64,000 nucleotides of DNA from Siphonodentalium dalli (GCA_032622095.1 CP136065.1:63411094-63475093); one strand, 5' to 3'; numbered from the stretch's first letter, positions 1-10,339 are shown. Numbers and translations are program-made. Notes: generated from the letters alone by a model not told the origin.

Positions 1-499
1 TACATCTCTATATCGCATGCAAGACCAATATATCTCTATATCTCATGCAATTAAAAATTATATCAACATTATGACACCAACGAAACTGCCTCTCATAGAG
101 CCAAGACAATAAGCATTTTTTTAATGGGATTGTTATGTGAAATTCTAAATTATTCTAGTAATGATTGGTACCTAGGGTGAAAAACGATAAGTCTAACCTC
201 TCACGTGTGTTAAAATACATTGATTTTGGTCTTCTCTTATTATCTGATCAGATTCTGTATACAACGAAAATGGTTATTTCAAGATTTTTCGCCAGATAGA
301 TCCAGAGAAATTCTTTGTTGAAATCGTCTTGCATTTTTTGTTTGTATTGTTGCAAAACATGGGCCTGGCCCTTAACCTTTCCATGAATGGAGCTTCTTGA
401 AATTTTGAGAAAAACATGTGCCAATGCATTCCCTTATACACGCGAGGCTCTCACAGAGAGTCAGCATTATATTATGTCTTAACAATATTTACCTTGAAC
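1..499. other. Non-coding, no gene recognised
   Basis: AT-rich sequence with no credible exon. Around 417-470 there is a worn relic of the palindromic GCCAATGCATTC element described at 1308-1722, preceded by a decayed terminal motif near 373-395. The first 60 bases hold a short duplicated phrase (TCTCTATATC followed by GCATGCAA or TCATGCAA). Confidence 0.6.
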
Positions 500-1195
500 T
501 TGTAAGCTGGTGTATTCTCTTATATATGCGCGGCTCCCCATATACGTGTAGTAAACTCGCATATATAAGAGATTGCACTTGAACGGAATGTTTAATGTTA
601 CACCTGTCCTGTTCATTCAATATTATAAAGTTCCCTGTCAGAAGGGGTCATTACTTCAAAAAATTCCCATGTTTTGTACTGGTGGAGTATGATCTCTATG
701 GTCGTAGCTAGAGTAAGGAATCATGGCATGACCTAAATTGGGGAGCTGAATTCAGTGTGTGATAGTTATTGCTAGAGATCGGACGCGAGGTCCCGTGAGG
801 GGACTGACTATGCAACATATCCTTGCGAAAATATGTTTCATAATCGACCTATAATATTCACATACATGTATAGGTTCATATCTTGTAAGCTAGTGTTCTC
901 TTATATATGCGCGGCTCCCCATATACGTGTAGTAGACTCGCATATATAAGAGATTGCACTTGAACGGAATTTTTAATGTTGCACCTGGCCTGTTCATTCA
1001 ATGTTATAAAGTTCCCTGTCAGAAGGGGTCATTACTTCAAACAGTTCCCAGGTTTTGTACTGGTGGAGTATGATCTCTACTGGCGTAGCTAGAGTAAGGA
1101 ATCATTACATGATCTAAATAGTGGACCTGAATTCAGTGTGTGATAGTCATAATCGATCTATAATATTCACATACATGTATAGGTTCATATAAGCC
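500..1195. repeat. Tandem duplication of a ~380-bp unit
   Basis: Two head-to-tail copies (about 500-882 and 883-1190) share long runs: a degenerate palindrome with CGCGGCTCCCCATATACG, then a region with TTCCCTGTCAGAAGGGGTC, a stretch around TGGTGGAGTATGATCTC, and a shared end reading ATACATGTATAGGTTCATAT. The second copy lacks part of the middle of the first (around 770-838). The unit begins with the same kind of palindrome as the 1308-1722 element, so it is probably a decayed relative that was then duplicated. Confidence 0.75.
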
Positions 1196-1307
1196 CATTC
1201 TGAACTTATATATACCCGGTATTCCGTTTTAAAGAGCGTACATCTGGCAAGTCGTGCGTTGGTTTATTCGTGTTATGTTCCACCCATGGTGAACTATAAT
1301 AAGTTAA

Positions 1308-1722
1308 CCCTTTACCCAACAAAACGGCCAAAAACGCCCAAATAAAGCTTCAACAGCCTAAAATATCTTCGGTCTGTCTCAATAACACCATACACATATG
1401 GATATCACTGGAACCGGTTCATTGACCACATTGTGATGGTTACAGTTATGCCCTGTGCCAATGCATTCTCTTATATATGCGAGTCGACCATAGGTCGCCT
1501 CGCATATATAAGAGAATGCATTGGCCTAAAAAAATTCTTTTTTTACCATTTTTTCTTACATTCTTTAACAATTTTATAATTTTTTTCTACATTCTATGAC
1601 AATTTTATCTTTTTTAATATGTGTTAAGCCAATGCATTCTCTTATATATGCGAGGCGACCTATGGTCGACTCGCATATATAAGAGAATGCATTGGCACAG
1701 AGCCGTTCTGTTGGGTAAAGGG
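1308..1722 (+). mobile_element. TTAA-flanked MITE with two internal 69-bp palindromes (piggyBac-like)
   Basis: The element begins CCCTTTACCCAACA and ends with the reverse complement TGTTGGGTAAAGGG. It is bordered on both sides by TTAA (1304-1307 and 1723-1726). TTAA targets with CCC-starting inverted ends are the mark of the piggyBac superfamily, so I read this as a non-autonomous piggyBac-like MITE; no transposase is present. Its right half carries two near-perfect 69-bp palindromes (1457-1525 and 1628-1696) centred on a GTCGACC/GGTCGCC core and separated by about 100 bp of AT-rich DNA. A nearly full second copy lies in the opposite orientation at 60907-61350. Confidence 0.8.
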
Positions 1723-1879
1723 TTAATATGAGTCGATAATGGTACTAAAATTACTCTCATTTCAGTTCGTTATGGGCTCAAAATAAGTCGATTCTAATCC
1801 CATTATGAACCTAACACAAATCATATTATAAGTCCATAACGTGACCATTTCCACGATGACAGACTGGAATATGATATTC

Positions 1880-2432
1880 AGGTCTAGTCCCAGTCTCTTT
1901 GAAAAGGCGACGAAAATCCTATATCGGAATTACGTCTCTAGAAGTGTCCATACTATTTCATTTCTACGACGACGCGGCATTCCCAACATGACGTAATAAC
2001 CGTTTCCAAATATGGAGTGCATACCTGGCGTAGTAAATGTGTGTGGGAATCGTGGTATTTAGAAATAGTTATAAATACAACTAGATGCGAAAGAATAATC
2101 AGTCGTGAATATTGTTGACTGATAAGAAAACTCGAAGATGATCTCTCCTATATTGCGATATTATGGACATATCGCCTGTATTCAGTTTTCGAACAATTAT
2201 TGAGTTTGACAATGCATGGGAGCAACACGTCTTTGACGTCATTGACCGCTGATTTCTGACGTGTTCTGCTATGCCATAAACCAATGAAATCGCACACAGT
2301 ATGCACCACTCTCCAATGAAATGGAGGGCACCCCTTCGATACATAACCTAATTCTAATAGAGAGTTCTAGAGACGTAATTCCGATATATGATTTTCGCCG
2401 GCTTTGCAAAGAGACTGGTCTGGTCTATACCT
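1880..2432. mobile_element. Non-autonomous element with ~60-bp terminal inverted repeats
   Basis: Sequence at 1881-1944 (containing CAGTCTCTTTG and CGGAATTACGTCTCTAGA) returns as its reverse complement at about 2363-2432 (TCTAGAGACGTAATTCCG and CAAAGAGACTG). The roughly 420-bp interior shows no transposase or other coding similarity. Target duplication is not clear. A MITE is the simplest reading; the superfamily is unknown. Confidence 0.65.
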
Positions 2433-2507
2433 AAGATATGTATAATCGTACATCATTTCAGTGTATATGTTATTTACTAGTACCGTATATAAAAGTGGTA
2501 TTCTAGG

Positions 2508-2842
2508 TTGGTGATTTGGTAGGTTGGTGGTATGGTATGTTGGTTATATGGTAGGTTGGTGATATGGTAGGTTGGTAATATTGTAGGTTGGCGATATGGT
2601 AGGTTTGATATGGTAGGTTGGTGATATATGTTGGTGATGTGGTATTTTGGCGATATGGTAGGTTGTTGATATGGTATGTTGGTGATATGCTATGTTGGTG
2701 ATATGGTCGGTTGGTGATATGGTAGGTTGGTGATATGGTAGGTTGGTAATATGGTAGGTTGGCGATATGGTAGGTTTGATATGGTAGGTTGGTGATATAT
2801 GTTGGTGATATGGTATTTTGGCGATATGGTACGGTTGGTGGT
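2508..2842. repeat. 16-bp minisatellite (GGTTGGTGATATGGTA)n
   Basis: About twenty imperfect copies of the 16-mer GGTTGGTGATATGGTA, with variants such as GGTTGGCGATATGGTA and shortened units. A longer block appears twice inside (around 2570-2660 and 2750-2835), so there is also higher-order duplication. Minus-strand open frames across it are low-complexity and not genes. The array stops about 30 bp before the splice acceptor of the first receptor exon. Confidence 0.9.
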
Positions 2843-2872
2843 ATTTACAGCGCATTGTCTTCTATCTTCCAG

Positions 2873-2940
2873 CTGATCCAACGCATGTTATAGCACAAGT
2901 CTATGTTGCCGACATCGAATCCATCAATGAGGCGGAAATG
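2873..2940 (+). CDS. Glycine receptor-like chloride channel, 68-bp exon (N-terminal ligand-binding domain)
   Basis: This exon codes for an early beta strand of the extracellular ligand-binding domain of a Cys-loop anion channel. It follows a pyrimidine-rich tract ending TTCCAG and is followed by the donor GTGAGT. Read from the third base it gives ADPTHVIAQVYVADIESI, then NEAEM, which fits the family pattern of a (V/I)x(I/V)xVxxIxSIxExxM strand. The length of 68 bp matches the exon size I recall at this place in vertebrate glycine and GABA-A receptor genes. It ends in phase 0, which joins correctly to the phase-0 start of the exon at 26224. The preceding signal-peptide and N-terminal exons were not found and probably lie left of the window. 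Confidence 0.8.
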
Positions 2941-3057
2941 GTGAGTCTGGGTTAACCCTTTATATAATGAATGGTTCCTCCAATTCAGTTATAAATGTAT
3001 ACATTGGAATGATCTATTATTTATTTTAGGGGTCTTAATGATAAGTTAGTAGACTAC

Positions 3058-3185
3058 AGTCAGACGAAAAGATAATACAAGTGCTCAAGTATTCATATTC
3101 ATTTGGGCGAATTGTTCAAATAATAGGTTTATGGTCGTTTGTTGAACTTATTATCTGAACATTTCTTAAGGGAACTATAAATGTA
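3058..3185. mobile_element. Short inverted-repeat element, copy 1
   Basis: The stretch holds AATTGTTCAAATAATAGG and, further on, the opposing TTGAACTTATTATCTGAAC followed by ATTTCTTAAGGGAACTA. A related copy at about 57950-58075 has the same parts (AAATGTTCAGATAATAAG, GAACTTATTGCCTGAACATT, CCTAAGGGAACTA). A third fragment is near 17600-17640. No coding content; a small MITE is likely. Confidence 0.55.
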
Positions 3186-3695
3186 CATTATAGAATATTG
3201 TTCTACAAATTCAGATGCTCGTGTTGTCGTCTCTTCGTATTGTTGTATTCAAATTCAAATTAATTTATTCATCAGATAACTAAACAAAAACAAAAATATA
3301 ACAATACATATTGAATAAACTCAGATATCTGATGGGGAGGGATATGACTGTTCATTCGTCTTCCTGCCCCACCCTTAGGCCATTTCAGCTACACACATCA
3401 CTGCTGAGTCACTGTGCTATAAACAAAAGATATATTAATTGGAATGGTAGATTCTTTTTGTTTGTTTTTGTTTTCAGTGAAAAGCGCCAGATTTATCGTA
3501 AACTAATTCTTGCAGTAGGGACAAAAGGTGTTACTGCATTGAACTGCCTGATGATACGTCTCTACAATAGAGTCTGCAAGACGCTTTTTGAAAGAATTTC
3601 TTGATGAGATAGAACGTATATTTGACTGTATTAAATTCCATTTATGTGGAATGGCATGAAATGGCAAAAGAGAACTAAATGCAGTAAATGGAATG
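3186..3695. other. Intronic sequence, nothing recognised
   Basis: Part of the long first visible intron of the receptor gene. Open frames here, including one of 97 codons on the plus strand from 3311, have no recognisable domain and biased, low-complexity residues. I see no RNA gene or further exon. Confidence 0.5.
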
Positions 3696-3699
3696 GCAT

Positions 3700-4020
3700 G
3701 TAGAGGACAGCGCGGTGACTCAGTTGGTAAGGTGTTTGCGCAAGGGACCAACATAAGCGTCCAGCGATGTTGAAGCTGGGTTGTTGTAATCCCGATGAAA
3801 ACATGCATGTATTTTGTGGCCCACATACAAGGAAGGAAACCATATTCGTATATCCGGGGATGTTTGTCAGCTGTTTTCCGGGGTTTGGTGCTTTAATTTG
3901 AGTGCTTTTCAGGTTTAATGAACCCTCTGTGCGGTCTTTCATCCGTCCAAGAAACTACAGCGTGCAGAGGAGGCCAAGTGGCTGAAACGATGATAAGCCC
4001 TATATAAACTAAACAGGCTA
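3700..4020 (+). mobile_element. tRNA-headed SINE, copy A
   Basis: The left end has a degenerate RNA polymerase III A box (GTGACTCAGTTGGTAAGG at about 3715). The body contains GAACCCTCTGTGCGGTCTTT near 3920, a phrase that also occurs, slightly changed, on the minus strand around 6245-6270. The right part reads AAGTGGCTGAAACGATGATA and then a short A-rich tail. The B box is weak. It belongs to the same SINE group as 5843-6140, although copies are old and diverged. Confidence 0.6.
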
Positions 4021-4025
4021 GGCAG

Positions 4026-4175
4026 TTTTAAAAACATTCGGCCATGTCGGCAGGCACGGCAGTATTAAAAACATTCGGCCATGTCGGCAGGCACGGCAGT
4101 ATTAAAATCATTCGGCCATGTCGGCAGGCACGGCAGTATTAAAAACATTCGGCCATGTCGGCAGGCAAGGCAGTA
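4026..4175. repeat. 37-bp tandem repeat, four units
   Basis: Four nearly identical 37-bp units built on CATTCGGCCATGTCGGCAGG and GCACGGCAGTATTAAAAA. Differences are single-base (for example AATCATT against AACATT). The array sits directly after the 3' end of the SINE at 3700-4020 and may be an expansion of its tail. Confidence 0.9.
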
Positions 4176-4199
4176 TTGTAAACATACATATGGTTTCCG

Positions 4200-5070
4200 G
4201 TGATAACGTTAGTTTTAGTTGTCTGATTGTTTTCAAATTATGTATGTGAATTAGCCACATGACAATAAAGGTGACAGAAGTTTGAATTTGGATTTGGTCC
4301 GCCCATTTTTGTCAGAGTTATGGTCATTGTCAACTTAGAATTTGTCGATTATTTTGTTTCCGGGTGATAGCTTTAGATCTAGTTATCTGTTTGTTTTCAG
4401 ATTTGGTTTATGAATTATTCTACAAAGCCCCCGCTCCAAATGAAGCCACCGATTCGGGGGACACTGTGGCCGGGCGGCGTTTTGTACAATTGGGTACCGG
4501 TCTAATGCATTCAATCTGTCAATACCTGCTTCGTGTGTGACATTGTCGCTTGGCGTTGATGTTGGGAGTCTGCTCTCTGTATATTGGCGCGCAGTCAATG
4601 TTCTTTGTTGGTAGACCTGTTCCTAGTCCAAAACTACAACAACAAAAACCGCGAAAGAAATCACTTGACACCATAAGTATTACGACTAGGGAAATCACGA
4701 GGTTTGCTGTCTCGAGTTAAGATAAGTAACCTCTTGATTTTAGGTCCCAGACCAAACATTTACCAGAGAACGCGTTCCGTTTTTGTAGATAATGATTCTC
4801 CTTATTTCTAATGACCATAAAGCTACTGTCAATGGAGACCATAGGGAGCAAAAATATAAGAAAATTCACAAAGATCGCGCGATTATTGACAGTCAAATTG
4901 AAGATATATTGATCGGTACATAGCCAGTGTCCCAATGGTCCGATTAGACGATGACACTACGTGAGGAATCCGGCGCTGTATATATATATATGTAATTGAC
5001 CCGGCTACGTGTCAACGGTCAATTATGTGTGAGTCCGATTTTCATTTCTGTGACAAATAGTCCCTGTTGG
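4200..5070. other. Intronic sequence, nothing recognised
   Basis: No exon, RNA gene or clear element was recognised. A TATATA run lies near 4980. Open frames on the minus strand are short and lack domain signatures. Confidence 0.5.
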
Positions 5071-5074
5071 CGAC

Positions 5075-5400
5075 ACAATGGCCCGAATCATCGTTCCGGC
5101 ATTTTAGTTAATATGAAAAGAGTTTGTGGTCGAAGTTTAAATCGTCGATGTGCCTTTTGGCCACACTAACAACTGATGATCACGGACAATGGCATTCAAA
5201 GTCATCGTGGGTTGCACAAATACTGCGCCATACATGTCTGTATAATAGTCGGAATCTTAATTCCCGACCTCTTCATTGATATGAAATGAGTTTTGTTGTC
5301 GAATATTAAATAGTTCGTGTGTTTTTTCAGCCGTTCTAACAACCGATGACGACTTACACTAGCATTCAAAATAATCGCCAAATTGATTCGCCACGTTAAT
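5075..5400. repeat. Diverged ~170-bp tandem duplication
   Basis: Copy 1 (about 5085-5240) and copy 2 (about 5250-5400) share, in order, GGCATTTTAGTTAATATGAAA / CTTCATTGATATGAAATGAG, GTGGTCGAAGTTTAAATCGT / GTTGTCGAATATTAAATAGT, AACAACTGATGATCACG / AACAACCGATGACGAC and GGCATTCAAAGTCATCG / AGCATTCAAAATAATCG. The copies are old. No coding sense was found. Confidence 0.6.
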
Positions 5401-5842
5401 GGGGTAGTTTGCGCTATTTACAGTTCCAATCAGAACACGTGGTATTTTAAGCGCACTACTTTTGCGCTTTTAATCGCACCGCTTGTCATATTTCGCGCGT
5501 AATATTGCGATTTCTCATCCTTCATATTGCGACATCTCGAAAGACGTCAATGCATTTTTGCTTCTTGTTATATACTATACTCGTCCTGTCCTAAGAATTG
5601 AAGGTGATGGCACTTTGTTTTTACAATAATAAAACATTGGCAACGATAATTTAGCGCAATAGTTGGCAAGAATATATATCACAATATTACACGTGTACAC
5701 AATTATGTTGCGGTCAATATGGCGCTCATTAGCACAATATTGAATGGGACAACGTGCTGTGTTGCGCTATAATCGTGCAACGAAGGCGCGCCTCAATATA
5801 CCACTATACCGCTTCGGAACAGTGACAAGATACAAATAGAGG

Positions 5843-6140
5843 GGCCACGGTGGCTCAATCGGTTAGGGGTAAAACTCCAAGCCGTTTCGCCCTCCAGCGC
5901 TGGCGATAAGGGTTCAAATCCGCATGTTTCCATCGTGGACTTTGTAACTCGAAATCTTTATCTGGTGGAGTTGCCAGTTTCTCGCCGATGGCCGGTGGTT
6001 TGCTGCACATGGTCGACGAGTTTATCAGCCATTGAAATCACTGAAGTGTGCGTATTTCCTCCACCATTAAAACTGGCAATGTCGTGATATGGCCTTAGTT
6101 TCGGAAAGCGACATTAAACCCCAAATAAATCAATCAATCA
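5843..6140 (+). mobile_element. tRNA-headed SINE with CAAT-type tail, copy B
   Basis: The head is tRNA-like: an A box (TGGCTCAATCGGTTAGG near 5852) and a good B box (GGGTTCAAATCC near 5910), as in RNA polymerase III promoters of SINEs. It is not a real tRNA gene, because the cloverleaf does not close and the unit runs on for about 200 bp. The 3' part contains GTCGTGATATGGCCTTAG and CGACATTAAACCCC, then a tail of repeated AATC units. That 3' part resembles the end of the LINE at 40746-42237, as expected when a SINE borrows the LINE machinery for retrotransposition. Clear target duplications were not seen. Confidence 0.8.
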
Positions 6141-6174
6141 ATTGAAGACCAATAAACATATTTATTGGTTAAAA

Positions 6175-6350
6175 TTTGTATTGGTTAACATAGTTCATCG
6201 TCGTGTCAGCCGCTGGGACATATCACGACAATGTCAGTCATATGTTTGGAGGAAAGATCGCACAGAGGGTTCAGTTCTCCGGTAAATCACTCCACTGCAC
6301 GTGGAAACCACATAACCCAAGAGAGCAACTTTGCTACCGGGCTCCTTGAC
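6175..6350 (-). mobile_element. SINE fragment, minus strand, copy C
   Basis: The reverse strand carries GTCGTGATATGTCCCAGCGG (SINE 3' core) and GAACCCTCTGTGCGATCTTT (shared with the SINE at 3700-4020). It lies tail-to-tail with the SINE at 5843-6140, about 40 bp away. The tRNA-like head is missing or unrecognisable. Confidence 0.55.
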
Positions 6351-7390
6351 AAATATACATAATTATTATAAGAACTAAAACGAACAAAATTCAGCGATAA
6401 GTTTCTCACAAATAACCTCGGATGAATTTAAAATTATACGCATTATGGCATATCAATATAATCATATCATTTTTTTTTTAAGTTGTTCCAGTGATAATGA
6501 ACCTATACAATTACTTTCTTTGAGCATTACATTGTCGAAGTGCAATCATATTTAGTGCACTTGAGTTCTCAAAACTGACCTTCACAGAGTATCCATTTTG
6601 GTCTAGCGTGGTAGGATATTAAAATTGAGTCACGGCATTTAACCAATCGCACAATTAAGTAGTAGCAAACATTAGGTGTAACAGTGCAATCAAACCTGAA
6701 GTGGGATGCTCAGGTCAATGAAATCTGCAATATAGTCTCGAGTCGTCTTTTCCGTTTTTTATATATGTTTGGGCTCAATCAATATGTTTGAATTGAACAC
6801 ATATTTAAGAAAAGAATGTTGATTTGCTTTTATTTCATAGAGTATGGATTCAAGATGGTCCGACATTTCGCACCAATTACCACACATAAAAATGTCAGAC
6901 CGACTGCCAACCATTCTATGTGGAACGCAACACAATCAACATCCATTACTTATGTTTACACTCAAACGACTCAACTGGCAGTTTAAAAGAGCGTTAGGCG
7001 CCAATTTCGGATATTATTCTCGTAGCCAGTTGAAAGTTGCGTCTACACAAAATGGAAGCAAGTAGAGACCAGCGTGGGACGTCATGTGACGTAATTTCGA
7101 CCAACCAACGTCCTACATTCATGTCTCACATCAGCGAATGCGTGTGTGAGTGTAAATATATATTTAGTGACCCGCACTGCACTCGTTCCTAGCACTCAGC
7201 CTCCTCTGCGCTAAGGCGCTACGTTCCTGAAGCGTTAAGTCATTAAGTTGGCCGGAACAGTGAGCGGATTGTCTGTGCCAAGTACGAGACTACACCCGCC
7301 CCTCATAGCCTTCATTATAACAATTATGTCGCGTCAAAACGGTCATGTGTTGTTTAGCATGGCAATTCTTGTATAATGTTAATACAAGTG
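6351..7390. other. Intronic sequence, nothing recognised
   Basis: No exon or RNA gene recognised. A 73-codon open frame at 6844-7065 has no domain. Part of it (ATGGATTCAAGATGGTCCGAC) loosely resembles sequence at 11713-11740, so it may be an old repeat. Confidence 0.5.
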
Positions 7391-7394
7391 TTAA

Positions 7395-7735
7395 TTGGGT
7401 ACTATACACCTATTCCGACCATTTATGGGACCATCTTCTATTATACTCAACAGAACATATCCAATAAAAGAATGACAATGAGTCAAGAATGAGAGTTAAG
7501 GAACTCACGTACACAAAGAACCATGCTAACAGCCTGATAATTATAACCAAATTAATAAATGGCCCGAGCCGTAAACTCATTTCATTTTTCCATGTTTTGT
7601 TTACATCGTTTATAAAGTAAATGATTGTATTTTGCTCTCATCCATAGGTCAAATTCATTCATTTGTTGCATATATTATGTTGTGTATATTAGGAGGTGGT
7701 CCCATAAATTGATGGATTTAGTACACAGTCCCCCT
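7395..7735 (+). mobile_element. TTAA-flanked MITE, GGGGGACTGT family, copy 1
   Basis: The right end reads GTACACAGTCCCCCT and is followed by TTAA (7736-7739). The decayed left end follows TTAA (7391-7394). Inside, CCATTTATGGGACCATCTTC on the left is mirrored by GGAGGTGGTCCCATAAATTG on the right, and a central CAAATTCATTCATTTGTTGCATA is shared with the copies at 42968-43616 and 44619-44892. No coding content. Confidence 0.7.
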
Positions 7736-7739
7736 TTAA

Positions 7740-8436
7740 GGAAATGAGAAATAAATCAAAATAAATGAATGGCAGTGATGGGTGAGAGCACCCTTTAGTT
7801 TAGTTCCTTGCCTGAAGATCTTTCAGTAAGTCGCAATCTTATCATTTCGACTTGTCAGGGCGTGGCAAGCCTAAGTGGCCAGCATTTATGTCCTAATCCA
7901 TTGTGTAAATAAAAATAGGTTTAACTAACCATTTCGACTTTTTGTTTATCGTTCCATTTGAAAGACAGAGACGATTGGACCTCAGTTGTATCTTAGTCGC
8001 TGACTGATCCTCCTTGACGAATGTTTACACACATGATTTGTATAAAAGGCCGCCGTTTTTTTTTTTAATCGGCGGTTCGCTCCAAATCTACCAGTGAGTT
8101 TGGTAACTTATACCGCCTCCGACATTATATGGGTACCCATGCCCTCACGGCAAATCTGAGGACTTTTATTTTTGGACGATATTATGGAAATCAACTTGTA
8201 TTTTATATTTCGAACTGTATCTAAATCGTACCCAGTTCTGGTTTTACATTTCATACTGTAGCTGAAGCGCACCAACTTCAATTTACGTTTCATACCATGG
8301 TTAGACCATAACAAATATTTACTTCCTGTGCTGGAAGTTGGTTTATATTTCCACAGCTAAACGTGATTATATCACTATGCTCATTCAGATTAATTGGTGA
8401 TAACTATTGACAGTTTCATAACAATATATATAGTAC
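7740..8436. other. Intronic sequence, nothing recognised
   Basis: A T-run lies at about 8057-8067. Around 8205-8290 a phrase like TCGAACTGTATCTAAATCG is loosely repeated (CATACTGTAGCTGAAGCG). No gene was recognised. Confidence 0.5.
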
Positions 8437-10338
8437 TAGCCGATGAGCCCGACGTTGTCAGGGCTATTCAAAAACCAAATTTCAAGTCGATAGCTCCACC
8501 CGTTTCCGAGATCTGGTCTGCGCATGCGCGAAGCTGGCGTCGCACGGGCTCGGCGACCCGATAAAATTCGTATCCGGGGCAAGATACATTCACATAGCAA
8601 ATTTCAAGTATTCAAAAACCAAATTTCAAGTCGATAGCTCCACCCGTTTCCGAGATCTGGTCTGCGCATGCGCGAAGCTGGCGTCGCACAGGCTCGGCGA
8701 CCCGATAAAATTCGTATCCGGGGCAAGATACATTCACATAGCAAATTTCAAGTCGATAGCTCCACACGTTTCCGAGATCTCGTCTGCGCATGCGCGAAGC
8801 TGGCGTCGCACGGGCTCGGCGACCCGATAAAATTCGTATCCGGGGCAAGATACATTCACACACCAAATTTCAAGTCGATAGCTCCACCCGTTTCCGAGAT
8901 CTCGTCTGCGCATGCGCGAAGCTGGCGTCGCACGGACTCGGCGACACGATAAAATTCGTATCCGGGGCAAGATACATTCACATAGCAAATTTCAAGTCGA
9001 TAGCTCCACCCGTTTCCGAGATCTCGTCTGCGCATGCGCGAAGCTGGCGTCGCACGGGCTCGGCGACCCGATAAAATTCGTATCCGGGGCAAGATACATT
9101 CACATAGCAAATTTCAAGTCGATAGCTCCACCCGTTTCCGAGATCTCGTCTGCGCATGCGCGAAGCGGCGCCGCACGGGCTCGCCAATACGACAAGGTCG
9201 ACCGCCTGGTCAAACTACACACACGTACCAAGTTTCGTCCCGATCGGACGAGAATCGTAGATTTGTATAAACGACAAACAAACAAACAGACAAACAGAGG
9301 TCTTCAAAATATATATGAGACTAGCCGATGAGCCCGACGTTGTCCGGGCTATTCACATAGCAAATTTCAAGTCGATAGCTCCACCCGTTTCCGAGATCTC
9401 GTCTGCGCATGCGCGAAGCTGGCATCGCACGGGCTCGGCGACCCGATAAATTCGTATCCGGGGCAAGATACATTCACACACCAAATTTCAAGTCGATAGC
9501 TCCACCCGTTTCCGAGATCTCGTCTGCGCATGCGCGAAGCTGGCGTCGCACGGACTCGGCGACACGATAAAATTCGTATCCGGGGCAAGATACATTCACA
9601 TAGCAAATTTCAAGTCGATAGCTCCACCCGTTTCCGAGATCTCGTCTGCGCATGCGCGAAGCGGCGCCGCACGGGCTCGCCAATACGACAAGGTCGACCG
9701 CCTGGTCAAATTACACACACGTACCAAGTTTCGTCCAGATCGGACGAGAATCGTAGATTTGTATAAATGACAAACAAACATACAGACAAACAGACAAACA
9801 GAGGTCTTCAAAATATATATGAGACTAGCCGATGAGCCCGACGTTGTCCGGGCTATTCAAAAACCAAATTTCAAGTCGATAGCTCCACCCGTTTCCGAGA
9901 TCTGGTCTGCGCATGCGCGAAGCTGGCGTCGCACGGGCTCGGCGACCCGATAAAATTCGTATCCGGGGCAAGATACATTCACATACCAAATTTCAAGTCG
10001 ATAGCTCCACCCGTTTCCGAGATCTCGTCTGCGCATGCGCGAAGTTGGCGTCGCACGGGCTCGGCTACCAGATAAAATTCGTATCCGGGGCAAGATACAT
10101 TCACATAGCAAATTTCAAGTCGATAGCTCCACCCGTTTCCGAGATCTCGTCTGCGCATGCGCGAAGCGGGCGCCGAACGGGCTCGCCAATACGACAACGT
10201 CCACCGCCTGGTCAAACTACACACACGTACCAAGTTTCGTCCCGATCGGTCGAGAATCGTAGATTTGTATAAATGACAGACAAACAGACAATAATACAAA
10301 CAGACAGACAGACAGAGGTCTTCAAAATATATATGAGA
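8437..10338 (+). repeat. Three head-to-tail composite arrays of a 122-bp unit with LINE-like 3' ends
   Basis: Three composites lie end to end: about 8437-9320, 9321-9831 and 9832-10338. Each starts with the same head (CTAGCCGATGAGCCCGACG, then a hairpin closing on GGGCTATTC). Next come copies of a 122-bp unit containing CAAGTCGATAGCTCCACC, TCTGCGCATGCGCGAAGC and CGTATCCGGGGCAAGAT. I count six units in the first composite and three in each of the others. Each composite closes with a diverged last unit (AAGTTTCGTCCCGATCGG, GAATCGTAGATTTGTATAAA) and an ACAAACAGACAAACAGA tract followed by AAAATATATATGAGA. The closing part looks like the 3' end of an RTE-type LINE. The many open frames here on both strands are by-products of the repeat. 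Confidence 0.9.
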
Positions 10339-10339
10339 T

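Noticed and set aside
2544-2881. Two minus-strand frames rich in His, Tyr, Pro and Thr
   Set aside because: They translate the 16-bp minisatellite and have no independent coding signal.
5843-5925. Possible tRNA gene (A and B box)
   Set aside because: The spacing and stems do not make a cloverleaf, and the unit continues into a SINE body and tail.
8612-10299. Many overlapping 70-140 codon frames on both strands
   Set aside because: They are translations of the 122-bp repeat units in different phases, with identical peptides in neighbouring copies.
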